64,000 nt of DNA from Gibbula magus (GCA_936450465.1 OW388292.1:26758122-26822121), one strand, 5' to 3'. Counted from the first letter of the stretch, positions 47,714-59,512 are shown. The notes: a model not told the origin generated them from the sequence alone. Translations and numbers: made by a program.

Positions 47714-49915
47714 ATGGATGAACTAATCAACTTCATAGAACAGGAGATTATCTCCCCTGGAGGAAGTGACCAGTACCCGGATGTGATCCAATACCAGAAT
47801 GAGTTGCCGTTGGAGGACCAATCGGAGAAGAGCGCAGGAGACTCGGGAGTTCCGGACTATTTAGAGTTATCTCCCTCTAATCTTGAAAACTTTATCCACG
47901 AGTCGCAAGGTCTCCATGAAGATCCACCGACGTTTGAAGAAGAAGTTTTCTCAGAGAATGGCGACGAAGGAGAGGATTTAGATTCTGCCGCTAAACAGCT
48001 TGAATTCTTGCTTGGGGGTGAGAATGGAAGCCCCGAACGGATGGTTGAATCTGAGAAAGAACCAGCAACATTTACGAATAGAAAACGAGACTCCAGAGCG
48101 AATAAAAGCTCCGCTAAGTTGTCACAGGGAGTTAACACTCACGGAAATGCATCACCATCTTGGGCACTCAGTGATGCAATGAGTCAGCCGGAAGTAAAAC
48201 CACAAGTAGTCGAAGGCGTACCTCGTTCACCGAGTGAAACAACATGCCATGACTACTTTCATAGACCAAGAGTGCCGAGTCCTAAGAAACAAAGAAAACC
48301 TACTTCACCAAGACCGCTCCAGGAAAGAGATGTAGCATTTGCCAATAACGTCAGAGGAAATGATATTTCAGATACTGTTCTTGAAAAAGAACACAATTCT
48401 ACCGAGAGAGACAATAGTTCAAACAGAACACCTGACGCAGACACCAGCTTCAGAACGGAACAAATTCGAGAAGCTCAGAATGAAAGTGGCAACAGAGTTC
48501 CTGCAAGTGATATTGAAGTCGTTTCGAAAACGTTCTACTGCCGAGAGTTGGGACGAGAACTGTCCTTGTTCAACTACCACCGGTTCCCAGCAGAGACCCA
48601 GGCAATGATCCTACAGCAGATGCGGGCTGGTAGATCGGCTATAGAGGTCCCTCGTCCTGGTGTCAGGGAACACGTGGTGACTTCTCACGCTGCAAAAACC
48701 ATTGTGACACACGTACAGGCTGATTGTGGGTCATCACTTTTACACGAGGCGGCCATGGCGGCGGGATTACTGGATAGTGGAAGTGAAGGTTCCATAGCGG
48801 AGCCATTCATTCGTCCATCTCTTTTGAGTCCTCTTTGCCCAGGTCCAAAGTCAACTGATAATCGTGAAGACAGAAATATGACAAAAATTGATTTAAACAA
48901 AGACCAAATGTTACCGGAAGCGTATGTGATGAATGGACATGCGCAAAATCCCATGTCTCCGATTTCTAATCTTAATAGTCCACCCGAGACACGAGGGGTA
49001 AGATTTACGAACTCTCCTCAGCATGAAAGTCAGGGATCCAATACATCAGATACGGGAAACTCAAATTCGTTTAACGCTCTCTCCTTCTTAAACGACCTAA
49101 TGGGCAATGAAAATAAGCAGCGCGACGATACAGTCGATGCCAGAGTTTCCGACCAACTAGATATTTTGGCTGAATTGAACCAGCTTCCATCAAATGAGTA
49201 TTTGGCGTCCACAGAAGATATGTCTATGAAGCAAATTCCACGAGATTCTGTTGAACCAGGTGGCTCTGAAAAGTGTAATAAGACGTTTCTTTCATCAGTA
49301 GAAACACCAGGTGTGTATCCCACAGATTTACCTCCTTATACTGGAGAAGATGGGTTGGATGACGAAAGATATTTGGACTTAATTTCAGAGTCGACCGCTC
49401 ATATTCCTGGATATACATCAAATGCATCACCGTCTGAGATTGATGATTTTATGAACACGTACTTCCTGGAGTCCACACCAAGCGTGGAGACGAAACCATC
49501 AGAACCGACGAGACCAGGGTCGGCTAAAACTGCAACAGAATCGTTAGAAGAGTCGGTAGCCCAAGGAGAATCTTTTCTGGAAGAGGACAGGGTTGTCTCC
49601 CCTGGTGAACCTCAAGGCTTCAATCATTCAACGCTTCCATTCGCCGAAACTGGAACTATCAATTATGACACCGTCAACTGTACACAAGCAACCGAGTACA
49701 ACGCTGGTGTTACATCTCCAGAAGTCGAACTGAATTACTTGAAATCAAAGGAAGGTCTTACCTCTACAAGCGTTACTGCTGAGAACATGGAAGGTAGGAT
49801 CGACCTTGACCTACATGAAAGGAGGATAACTCCGATCAATAGTCCCATGCAACCCGCCAATGACACTGTTGATGCACTCGATGAAATAAATAAATACTTG
49901 TTGTCGCTAAATTGA
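47714..49915 (+). CDS. Large acidic, mostly disordered 733-residue protein of unknown family
   Basis: A single uninterrupted exon of 733 codons, easily the longest ORF in the window, so clearly coding, but I do not recognise it. It is rich in Ser, Glu, Asp, Asn and Pro and looks disordered apart from residues of about 270-355, which are more ordered and basic (TFYCRELGRELSLFNYHRFP, MILQQMRAGRSAIEVPRPG, SLLHEAAMAAGLLDSG). A basic patch, PSPKKQRKPTSPRP, at about 193-207 could be a nuclear localisation signal. Several short acidic-hydrophobic segments resemble transactivation motifs: MDELINFIEQEII (1-13), LENFIHES (about 57), LSFLNDLMG (about 454), LDILAELNQL (about 482), EIDDFMNTYFLES (about 575) and LDEINKYLLSLN (C-terminus). 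A nuclear transcription-linked role is my inference only. A 5' splice acceptor at 47682 implies an upstream non-coding exon. Confidence 0.88.
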   Translation: MDELINFIEQEIISPGGSDQYPDVIQYQNELPLEDQSEKSAGDSGVPDYLELSPSNLENFIHESQGLHEDPPTFEEEVFSENGDEGEDLDSAAKQLEFLLGGENGSPERMVESEKEPATFTNRKRDSRANKSSAKLSQGVNTHGNASPSWALSDAMSQPEVKPQVVEGVPRSPSETTCHDYFHRPRVPSPKKQRKPTSPRPLQERDVAFANNVRGNDISDTVLEKEHNSTERDNSSNRTPDADTSFRTEQIREAQNESGNRVPASDIEVVSKTFYCRELGRELSLFNYHRFPAETQAMILQQMRAGRSAIEVPRPGVREHVVTSHAAKTIVTHVQADCGSSLLHEAAMAAGLLDSGSEGSIAEPFIRPSLLSPLCPGPKSTDNREDRNMTKIDLNKDQMLPEAYVMNGHAQNPMSPISNLNSPPETRGVRFTNSPQHESQGSNTSDTGNSNSFNALSFLNDLMGNENKQRDDTVDARVSDQLDILAELNQLPSNEYLASTEDMSMKQIPRDSVEPGGSEKCNKTFLSSVETPGVYPTDLPPYTGEDGLDDERYLDLISESTAHIPGYTSNASPSEIDDFMNTYFLESTPSVETKPSEPTRPGSAKTATESLEESVAQGESFLEEDRVVSPGEPQGFNHSTLPFAETGTINYDTVNCTQATEYNAGVTSPEVELNYLKSKEGLTSTSVTAENMEGRIDLDLHERRITPINSPMQPANDTVDALDEINKYLLSLN

Positions 49916-52682
49916 ATAGATAAAACGGAATTTGTACATAGATATATTACTATTCTGTGAATGTAATCCCTTCTACTCGTATATTTGTTTTGTCCTCTGT
50001 CATTATTTGTAAAGTGTGCTCTGATAAAGAACGTGAAGTCCTTTTGTTATAGACATACACTGACTCAACTTGAAGTTTTTTCAGTATTTCAGCGTATGCT
50101 TGTGAGCAAGTAAACAGGGAGGCGATGTCAGTTACCGGATACATATTCTGACATCGACGAATGTAGAAATGAATTTCGATTTATTCGAACTGACGAGCGA
50201 AGGAGTCTCAAGTGGATAGATAAATGCCGGTTATCATTGACAAAAAGAAGTAATTGAGTAAATGGAACGAACATTATGATGTTCATTACATTTTTAATGA
50301 TGAATTGCGGCATTTGCCATCGGTTAAAATAAAACCAGTATTTTCATCAAGTAAAATAACATGTTACCCTGCTTGCAACTTCCCTACGCAAGGCATAAGT
50401 CCATTACATAAGCCAGTCTTCATAACTGTATAGGAAACCTAAGCAAATGGTAAAACAGCAGCTGTAGTTACGTGTTGCATTGTTCATTGGTTGCTAGGAG
50501 AAAACCGTGCTCCATATCGCTAGACACCATCACCCAAGTGATGGTTGGAATAATTTATTCCATATTTTCATTTTTAAAAATATGATCTCATTATTTTTGC
50601 CAACATCTTAAACGTAGAGATTAGAAATTTAATTTATATCAAAATGATTTTATACAAAATATCAATATAAAATCATTATGCACATGGTTTCAAAATGTTA
50701 AACGTCAGATAATTTCTAACAGTCATAAATGAGAATAGAACAAGCGTTACAAAAGTAAACTTTATTTTAAAAAATAATGTCAGTCAATACAAGGGCACGT
50801 ACAAAAGCCAAGCACGATCTAGGAAAGCAATAAGACCTACTCGTACCATCGCCATCAGCCTGCCACAAGAACCAACAGCTGCCGCGTGGAACATAGATTT
50901 CTCCCGGTGGAATACTAAAATGCGAATTCCTACAAACAAAAAAATCGAAATGTTTGTAGCAACATATACCAGGGAATAAGGAGTGAGTCGAGGAAATTGC
51001 TACGTAAGTTGGAAACAATCAGCGGGTCTTCATAAAGTGATGGTCTTAATGTCAGCTGGGGGTGACGTGTGAACTGATATTGCAGTGCTGTAGCTAGAAA
51101 GATGTATGCACATTTATTGTTCAAATATCTTTGAGATGGTTGTACAAAAATTCAATATCATAATTATTTTACATGTGTTTGAGAAAAGAACATTTCAAGC
51201 GATACATATAGTTTCTAGGCAAATGTGATATATGCACATGTGCTCATATCAATAATATTAACTCAATTATGTTCAACCATATGGGTAATAATCTCTATAT
51301 CTGTACAGACGTTTTGTTTTCAATTACGTGTTACGGGTCAGAAAAAATAGTGTCATATAATTGCTCAAGGTTTCACTTAGATCAAATAAATCAGACTTAG
51401 AAATGGATTCAACAGGTTGAATAATGATAATTGATTGCCGAAAACAGATTTCAGAAATAAAAGCAATGCCCATCAGTAAAGGTATATAGACTATATTTTC
51501 TTTTATAACTTTTAATTGTGAAAAATAGTAATAATTGCAAATAAGTAAAGCGTCATTGATTATATAAGTATTCGAATATGAAAAATATGAGCATGAGCAA
51601 TGAAACGTGAAGTGAACGATTGATGTCGTTGGATAAAACATTGGAAAATTAACACACTAATTATAAATTTGTTATTTTTCGTTGATTATTTACAAAAACT
51701 TTGTATATGGATTGCTTTTACTTTTGCCTACAAACTTTGAAGTCTTGTAAATAAAAATGCATCAGTACAAAATTATGACAACGCCGTGTGAATTATGATA
51801 ATTAATAATGCAATTCAATAACCAATTAATATAACTTAATGTATCTTAAGCAATGAGATAAAAATATGCGTACGTCATAAATTCCCAACCCATTCATATA
51901 AAACGAACAATTATTTGAACGCAAATATCCTCACATATTTTCAAAGAAAGCTGAACGCGTAATCCCTTTTACGACGACTTGCTTTATCCATTACCATTTA
52001 CCACTGGCAACTGTTCACAAACTGCAGAAGGCTATTATAGACTGATTATCAATGCTTTCAGAAACAAGTGCCAGTGTGCCGACGAAGCGCATTTCTGATC
52101 AATACGTTGCCATCATGAATCTAACTTTCATTAAAACTAAAAGACAATCCTTTCACTAAAGCGGCATCATGTAACTAAGTAACCAACAGAGTTCCGCTCA
52201 TCGTCCGCATGCGCATAATACACTTGCATCTTTTCTTTGGAAGCCATTAAGAGTTAATCAACTCGCATTACAGCACTACGGGTTGTTGTTGCACATGATT
52301 GATGACTGTCGGTAGTAACTGGCAACCGATCATGACAATAATGGCGATCATTTGTTCCATGTTTAGTGTTCCATCTTTGTATCGTCGGCCGTCACAGACA
52401 CATGCAGTTCAAACAACTATATGATCGCAAGCGTTCGATAGATCATGTCGAGGAATTGGTTTCCATGGAGAATGAAAACAAATCTTTGGAATCAGCAGAA
52501 TTCCTGCACCACGTAGCGTGAAATGAATGTCATGTTAAAAATGTATGTTCATTTGGAAGCTAGGCGTCTTAGCAACAGCAGAGATTGAAGAGAATTCCTT
52601 CACGTATTGTGCGTGCTTCATGCTTGAATAATCGCCAATCTTTCATCACATGGCGGCATGAAATAATTCAGTCAGAAGGCGG
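49916..52682. other. Gap between the 733-residue gene and MAPRE
   Basis: Contains dispersed repeat pieces at 50299-50425 and, on the minus strand, an AATAAA near 50760 after a short open frame (50767-51018) of doubtful status. The rest is AT-rich without convincing exons. Confidence 0.5.
50299..50370 (+). repeat. Short dispersed repeat shared with 42760-42832
   Basis: ATGAATTGCGGCATTT..AAGTAAAATAACATGTTA matches 42760-42832 with scattered changes. It is followed at 50381 by a single arm of the foldback family seen at 37880-38112. Confidence 0.55.
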
Positions 52683-53321
52683 TCACGGGTCTGAGTCCAT
52701 GTCGTAGAAGATGTCGTCGTCGTCATCGTCATCACTGTCGTCTGTGTCGTCATAGATTCTGCTTTCGTCTGGTTGTTCGGCAATGCTTGACAGACCAGGT
52801 GGTTTGGTTTCAGGGTCAAGGCCGTCACGGGAGTTAATCCTCATCACGCCACCGAGGGGAGAAGAAATTGGCCCTTGGGCCTCCGAATTCTCCAGATCAA
52901 GACCATCGATAGCTTTGGCGATGTCATCCAGTTTGATGATGACTTTTGTAAAGCCAAGTTCATCCTCATCTTCAACGCTAATGTTGTCTGTTTGCCCTTC
53001 CCCTCTGGTTCGTTTAATGTAATGACTATTCCCGTCGTAGTCGTAATCGACGTTGCCGTCATCGTCAAAGTCGGAGTCAATGTCCCGCATCCGCCTGCTC
53101 CGGACCGTCTCCGTGATGCTGCGGGAGGTATAACTACCGTCCGTATCCACGGTGTGGGTGAGATCGCTCGCATCAGTACTGTGTGTCATGTCACTGGTGT
53201 CGATGCTCCGTGTCAGGTCGCTCGTCTCAGTGTTGTCTACGATGGCGCCCTCAACGTCGATGCGACTTTCGATGTTCTCGTCGTTCTTGTCGATGCTGAT
53301 GCTGATGTTGATGTTGATATC
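52683..53321 (-). CDS. Acidic open frame continuing past the MAPRE stop in another frame
   Basis: A frame open for 213 codons on the MAPRE strand, immediately after and one base out of register with the MAPRE TGA at 53320; the frame is also open upstream to the exon edge at 53381. Composition is strongly non-random: alternating Asn/Ile, then Ser/Thr/Asp repeats (DTSDMTHSTDASDLTHTVD), RSRRMRDIDSDFDDDGNVDY, a helical FTKVIIKLDDIAKAIDGLDL, and an Asp run before DIFYDMDSDP and a stop. The options are: a C-terminal extension of MAPRE reached through an indel in the assembly or a real frameshift; an alternatively spliced tail; or a fortuitous GC-rich 3' UTR. The first internal Met is at 53189. I cannot choose between these from sequence alone. 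Confidence 0.45.
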   Translation of the reverse strand, partial: DININISISIDKNDENIESRIDVEGAIVDNTETSDLTRSIDTSDMTHSTDASDLTHTVDTDGSYTSRSITETVRSRRMRDIDSDFDDDGNVDYDYDGNSHYIKRTRGEGQTDNISVEDEDELGFTKVIIKLDDIAKAIDGLDLENSEAQGPISSPLGGVMRINSRDGLDPETKPPGLSSIAEQPDESRIYDDTDDSDDDDDDDIFYDMDSDP

Positions 53322-56300
53322 ATTCTCCGGGTTGCTTACTGTTGCCGTCGTCCGAGTCGTAGTCGGGGATGATAAACCCCTCCTGTAAAGACAAGAAGAA
53401 TAAAGTTAACATTGCTATCTTAAATGATGAAGTGCGTACCTTTCCTTCGTACACGGCAGGTATGACTTAAATTAAATGTTAAACCATGAACTATAACTCC
53501 AATCAGGAGGAATAAGGGTTATCGTTAAAAGAATAGCACAATGCATGTAGTTCCAAAGCTATCCCGAAATGTCAATGCAAAATATCTAAAGATTTAAAGT
53601 TAACTATGCTATGCTTTAATTGCTTACGTATGGAATAAATTGACATACTTAAAATGGTAAGTAAAAAAAATATCAGTGTAGTTAAATATTTGTAAAGCAT
53701 CATAGTCCATATATTTTCATTTATCAATAACTAAGTGTTATTAGCATCTCACAACGTAAGAAACAAACAGTGCAGTCACGTGGTCACTGACAGATGTACA
53801 ACAATGGAATATAGGTAATCTTACAACGTTCATTAGGATTACACACAGAGAGACACGTGCAATACATAAATAAAACGTCGCTGTGAACTTGGAAGCTTAC
53901 GAAGTCCAACTGTTGAGCAAACCTGACACTTTCAGTAATATTCAATTTCAACACCCACAACATGCGTGGTTTTGCCAGTACAGTGTCGTATATTCTATTG
54001 GTTAAGTATTCTTTGTATTCTGTCATAGTCTAGTGGGTTTTCATTGAAATCAAATTGGGACGAAATATTGTTTAACGAGTGACGAGTATGTATATCAACT
54101 AGATCTTCGTCAAGCGAGGGTACAATCGGTACAGACCGTGATCTGATAAAATGGCTCCTAAATAGAGATCGAAAACGTACTGGGTGATACTTGGATTGAT
54201 TTAACAAAGATCCACGATTCATACATGTATGTAGGTTTGTGTATTTTACTTCGTTAGGGACGTCAGTTGATTCTTATTTTATTTACTTGCACACGCGATC
54301 GTGTGAAATTACACACCCTCTTTACTTGATAAATATACAAATATTGACTGCAAGGAATTCTCGTCGTTAGTGCTTAGAGTTAATTCTATGCATCCACTTC
54401 TACATAGGCGTGGTCAGGACCTCATTACTTGGCAACAGAAACGATATGAACTTTTCAACTGTCAACATAAAAATACTGCTTCCGGATAAAGTCAATTTGA
54501 ATGATAAGCATATTTTTTGTGAAGAAGTATGCTAAAGTTCATTCATCATGGTATACTATTTTTATTTTGATGACTGTTCAAACATACATTGGGTGATGAA
54601 TTCGCTATTTTTAAAATAGTTTTTGACAGAAAGTTCTGCATTTGAGTAAAATATTGAGTTTAGTTAACTTAGGAGACATATTGTAACAATGTATTTATCA
54701 CTCGTGGATTAAAATATATTACATTTTTGTAGGTTCCATTTCGTTTGCCTAGTAGGTTGTTAAATTTCACGAACTGTACGCATTAACTCTCAATAAAGTC
54801 CAATGTCCCTTTCAACTTTGAAACTCGTTTCTTTCTAGTGTATAATCAAATTAACTAGAAATTTTAAAAAAACATGTCAAGTCGATGTGAAATTAGTCTA
54901 GAAAACGCCTGTTTGTTGAGATCTTTGGATTACAACAAAGCTTCATCTATCATGCGGTGCAGAGTCAAAGCCACGTACATAAAACAAACAAACAATGTTT
55001 ACCTGCCAATGATATTCAAATAATTCAAGTGCACCTACAAATACATCAATTGTTTATTTAACTAAACAAACAAGTACACTATGCATCTACCAGGTTCATT
55101 GTATACATTGCTTTTATAACCTTTATAACATTTTATTGTCAAGAGGGTTTTGGCCATCATTAATTCAAATATTTTGCGACCAGTTGCCATAGTACCGATT
55201 TAATTTGAATTTGAAACAATGGTGTATTGTTTTACATGTTTGACTTGGCATATCGATGTTGATGGCTCCATGAAGTTTGTTGGGTGGTAACGTTCTCACT
55301 GCGAGTATCCAGAGTCATTTAATTCTATTCTACTATTTTGTCTCAAGTTTTAAAGGATTCAAAGACAAATGAACCAGTTTTTACCTGATACCATTTCAAT
55401 ATCGAAACCTTTCCTCAATATATGCAATATTCTTTATTAAAAAATAAGAGTTGTCGTAAAGTTGAGTTTTTGCATACAGGCATCCTGCAAAACAATTGTA
55501 TTGGTATGGTCAATTGTAGTAAAAATGGGATAAAGGTAATATTCCTATATAAGTGTGCGCCAATATCGTTGAGCAACGTTACGAAAGTTGTGCCACTGGG
55601 GTCCAACTATAAAAGTCTTAGCTAACCTGCAGAGAACTATTAATAGGTTACCTAAATAATGGTTTTCGAGCAAATGAAACCTTGTCGGTTAGTCTCAGTA
55701 ATAAAGATAGTAGGCTGTCCTAAACACTAAGAAGTTTTAGAATATCTGGGCCATGATTCGTTATATATTCATGAGATAAGAAAGACACAAATAAACATTG
55801 CAAAGTGCCAAAATGCAATACTAACAGTGCAGTGGGTATGTGCGTGTTAGTGCGCATGTCTAGTCTATGAGTTCCGTTTCCGTCTCCGATCACCTCAGTG
55901 GCGTATAGAATCTCCATGATGGTTTTGACGACGGTCATGTCCTCGTGGTCCTGACAGAAACTCTCGATCTCTCGCAGCTTCTTCAGGTAAAACTCCTTCT
56001 CCTTCGTCAGACTCTGGATGTTCAGCTGAAGGTCCAAGAGCTGTTGGTCATACTGAATCACATTAAAGCAGTTTATACATCTTGTCACTTATCGACGTGT
56101 ACACTGCAACATGATCACCTCCACCAATACAGAATATGTGCTAATGCATTGACCCTGAACATATATATTTAGATTTCTCCGTTGTGACCGACACTTGATT
56201 TTCTCGGCCTCCCTTCACAAAGCACATAGGAGGTGATCGTAAGTCACTAAGGTAACCAACTGCATGGGCGAATTAAATTGGCTAAGAACATGTATGTATG

Positions 56301-59300
56301 TATGTATTTTTGCAACATTTACTTTACTAAATATTTAAAAGAAGTTGTCGATTTATTTAGAAGTTCCACTATCGAGCTACTTGCGAATAGCCTCGTATCT
56401 GTTACAACCCTTTATAGCTAAACTATCATCTTGTCCAATGTGTGAGACGTTGCCACATCTTGTAATCAGTTTTCATCAAGAGATAAAAATGAAGGAACAT
56501 TGGAAATCGACTGATAAAAAACATGATTAACGAAAGAGTCGTGTTTATACATACAGTGTCCTTGATGTCCTCCAGTTGTCTTGAAGTTACCCGGATGTGG
56601 TTCTCCTCTTTAGATTGAGATCTCACGATAGGACGAGCTGGAAGTATTTAAATTCTCAATTCAAACGAACTGCATTAATTGCAATGTTTAAATAAGACAA
56701 ATTATAAGTAGATTATTTGATTCAATGACGTTATACCAAATGAAAGAAGACATTCATTGGAGTATTTGGAAGGAAAATGTTTCGACTTCTTTCCTTATGT
56801 TAAACGAACAAAATCTACGTGCTCTGTTTATATTTTAAACAATAATTTGTTCTCTGTAGTATATGTTATTCTAAACACCCAGTATCTGACTAAAGGGTTG
56901 TTTTTCATAAAAGTCATGGTAGTAATTTTCCTTGTTTTCATTATATCTGATTTCACTTTAACTAAATACACGTAATTATGCACGTGTAATCACAATTATA
57001 CTTCATAGATCTATCTATTCAGAGAGGCAGTAATTTTCCATCAAGGTCAGTGATACAGTGAAAGAATTGGCGCATTCATATCGTACTTAACAGTGTTTCT
57101 CCTGAAATATAAATAAATCAATCTTATCACCCAGGATATCATATCTCCAGATTTAGTTGAAATCGGGAATATAAACATAAGACCCTTGGTTAATAGTAAA
57201 TGCATGCACTCACATGTGATATTGACTGTTTTCTCGGACTGTTTGGTGGAGCGGGGGGTGTGAGCACTCCAGCTGATTGATTCGCCCTCGCTCCTCCCCC
57301 CTCGCGCGTTCACTGGATCGTACCCCAGTCCGTTGTAATTCATGTCGAAGAACTTCTTGAACCATTGTGCAAACTCGAAGTTGTCCTGGAACTTCATTTT
57401 CAACAGTTTGCTGACTGGGACAATCTGAAGCGAGAGATACAATATGACATGTATACATATTGCATATACTTTTCTTATATGGTTTTGTAAAACTTCTTGA
57501 ACGAATGTGCAATGTACAGATTCGAAGTTGTCCTCGACCTTCATCTTCAGAAGTTTTCTTGGTGGGACAATCTGAAGTTAAAGATCGAAACAATTCTGAT
57601 GTGTATTTGTCAATAGATACTTCTCAACGAACGATTTCTTGAACCATTGTGCAAGAACATCTATAAAAAAAATTTTATTATAAGCATTGACTACTTAAGC
57701 GATTATGGAGTTCATTCATGATACCAACTGTAGATCTGGGTACATTCAAACCAATCCATCCGCTGTCCATTGTCCAGTAAAGCTTCATAGTATATCATAA
57801 TTATGAGTTGACCATTTCAAATGTTTCAATACCTTCCCCAGAACGGGTATAAGCAACACATGCAAAGAACTTGTTCGCGAGGAGACAATCAACCTCAGTC
57901 ACCGACAGCTTAATTTTCCAATCTTCTGCACATATATACCCCTGGGATCTTTCATTAGGAAAGCTTGTAATTAAATTATCAATTATGAAAATATTAACAA
58001 TTTCGTATGAAATGATGGCAATGTGTGGCTTGGTAGCCCGATGGTTTAGTTCATTCCGTTTAGAATATGTAAACGGTCTGTCTGGATAGTGCCACACAAA
58101 CAAGATTTCATGGTGGTGCCCAAATTTTTTAATTGGAAGGGGAGATCTTCACTGTATGACAAAAGCAGGCTTCAAAATGCCCATTGACATGTTCGCAGGA
58201 ACAATCAACGTTGCAATCTATCAGAGGCGCGTACAAGCTATCTTGATGAAATATCAGATCCCAGGGATATTATTGTAGGACATTTATCGTTGGGTAACAA
58301 AGGATGGTGTCAAAGTTGAATAGTGAATGTGTAATTCGAAATGAAAAACAAACGAAATGTAAATAAATTTACTCTCATTTCTACGAGTCCAGATAAGTGA
58401 TATATTAGTATCAATGATTTATTAGTAATATTTTCATTCTGAAATTTGGGGCAAGATGATATATTTAGCGTGGTTTCAAATCGTGTTGGGACCAACCTTG
58501 TCCACCCCCATCTGGTTGAAGCTTGTCTGAAGCAGTTTGAAGTTGTTGGTCCACTCGTGCTCCAGCTTCGAGTTGAACTTCGCTCTCTTTAACTGAATAC
58601 AATCTGGAAAGTATCGGTTCGTATGAAAGATAGTAGATTGAGTTTGTCGAATATCAAATTTACTTCATCGATTGTCAAAGGTGGCGTTTGTGTTGCACAA
58701 GTGGAGGAGTAATATTGTGTAAGTCAAATACTTTCATGTGTCACAAGAAAATTCTAATTTGTCTACAGAGAAGTAGTTCGGTATACTTGCCGGTGGTGAT
58801 ATATGATATGTTCACTATGAGCAGTGACGATATCATGTTTTGTCAATGAAGCTTGATAGCTGGTTTAATTAATTCATAAATCCAAATATTGTTTTACCAA
58901 TATAATAATAGCATGTAGCTATTCTTTGCAGACAAAACAACTTCTCGGGAGCAGCGTTGGTTTAAGCAGTGGGGCGAAATTTAGATACACTGACAGTTGT
59001 GTTTCTCCTTCCACAATTCCATTACTTATTAAAGCGTTTGAGGTGATGTCAATTGTTCACTTGATATATTGTCGTGACATAGAAAGTGTCGTTCATTATC
59101 GCCCTTCGTTCTGTCATTTAACGTCGGCTCTAAATGACGAGCAAAGGGAACAGTTGTCCAAGTTCATGCATGGCCAGTGATCGGATTGAATATTAACACG
59201 TTAGAGGATATTTTGATATCTAAAGTGTCTCCTCTTATATTCATGGTTGTAACACATATTTACTTCCACATGATTTGCATTTAAGCACCATAATTTATTC

Positions 59301-59512
59301 AGTCAGTGATCGGATTGAATATTAACAAGTTAGAGAATAGTTTTACATCTAAAGAGTCTCCTCTTACATTCATGGTTGTAACACATATTTACTTCCACAT
59401 GATTTGCATTTAAGCACCATAATTTATTAAATAAATTATTAAATAACAGTTTAAAAACACTTAAGATACTCACGTGGCCACATCATGTGCATGAACTGAC
59501 AGTATGCTGCGC
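53320..59512 (-). CDS. MAPRE: EB1-family microtubule plus-end protein (MAPRE), 5' part missing
   Basis: EB proteins bind growing microtubule ends through an N-terminal calponin-homology (CH) domain, and recruit CAP-Gly and SxIP partners through a C-terminal coiled coil and acidic tail. Exons: 59512-59474, 58603-58497, 57424-57214, 56637-56555, 56052-55894, and 53382 to the TGA at 53320. All phases join. CH domain pieces are [38 protein letters not shown] and [21 protein letters not shown] Ser/Arg-rich linker follows, then the EB-homology coiled coil with [18 protein letters not shown] and ILYATE, and the tail [14 protein letters not shown]. Unlike EB1 it does not end EEY in this frame. The first exon(s), about 45 residues of CH domain, were not found up to 64000 and probably lie beyond. 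The orthology group (MAPRE1/2/3) is undecided. Confidence 0.9.
57487..57571 (-). pseudogene. Decayed tandem copy of the MAPRE CH-domain exon
   Basis: After a TTCAG acceptor it reads [17 protein letters not shown], matching [17 protein letters not shown] of the true exon (57424), then loses register through a net insertion of about seven bases. It lies 63 bases upstream (in transcription) of the real exon. It cannot replace it and would frameshift the mRNA if included. Confidence 0.7.
57632..57654 (-). pseudogene. Third, shorter remnant of the same MAPRE exon
   Basis: GCACAATGGTTCAAGAAAT matches GCACAATGGTTCAAGAAGT of the true exon (57369-57351 region), encoding AQWFKK. Only about 23 bases remain, farther upstream of the second copy. 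Confidence 0.5.
58926..59180 (+). other. 84-codon ORF antisense to a MAPRE intron, status unclear
   Basis: An open frame that follows a possible acceptor (TTCTTTGCAG) and ends at TGA 59178-59180. The composition is fairly protein-like ([37 protein letters not shown]). I do not recognise it, and no partner exon is evident. It could be a fragment of a mobile-element protein or chance. Confidence 0.2.
59175..59432. repeat. Tandem duplication, 129-bp unit
   Basis: Two units (59175-59303 and 59304-59432) begin CAGTGATCGGATTGAATATT and share TTCATGGTTGTAACACATAT and CATGATTTGCATTTAAGCAC, with few differences. A recent local duplication in the first visible MAPRE intron. Confidence 0.85.

Noticed and set aside
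50767..51124. Minus-strand frames (segment SIPPGEIYVPRGSCWFLW) with AATAAA after the stop
   Set aside because: Splice signals could join two pieces in phase, but the intron would be only about 40 bases and no family was recognised. Too weak to call a gene.
53995..54222. 75-codon minus-strand ORF inside the last MAPRE intron
   Set aside because: Composition is plausible, but there is no acceptor in phase with the flanking MAPRE exons and no recognised family. It may be chance.
57210..57593. 127-codon minus-strand ORF overlapping the MAPRE CH exon
   Set aside because: It is a different frame running through the decayed duplicate and the true exon; the correct frame matches EB1.
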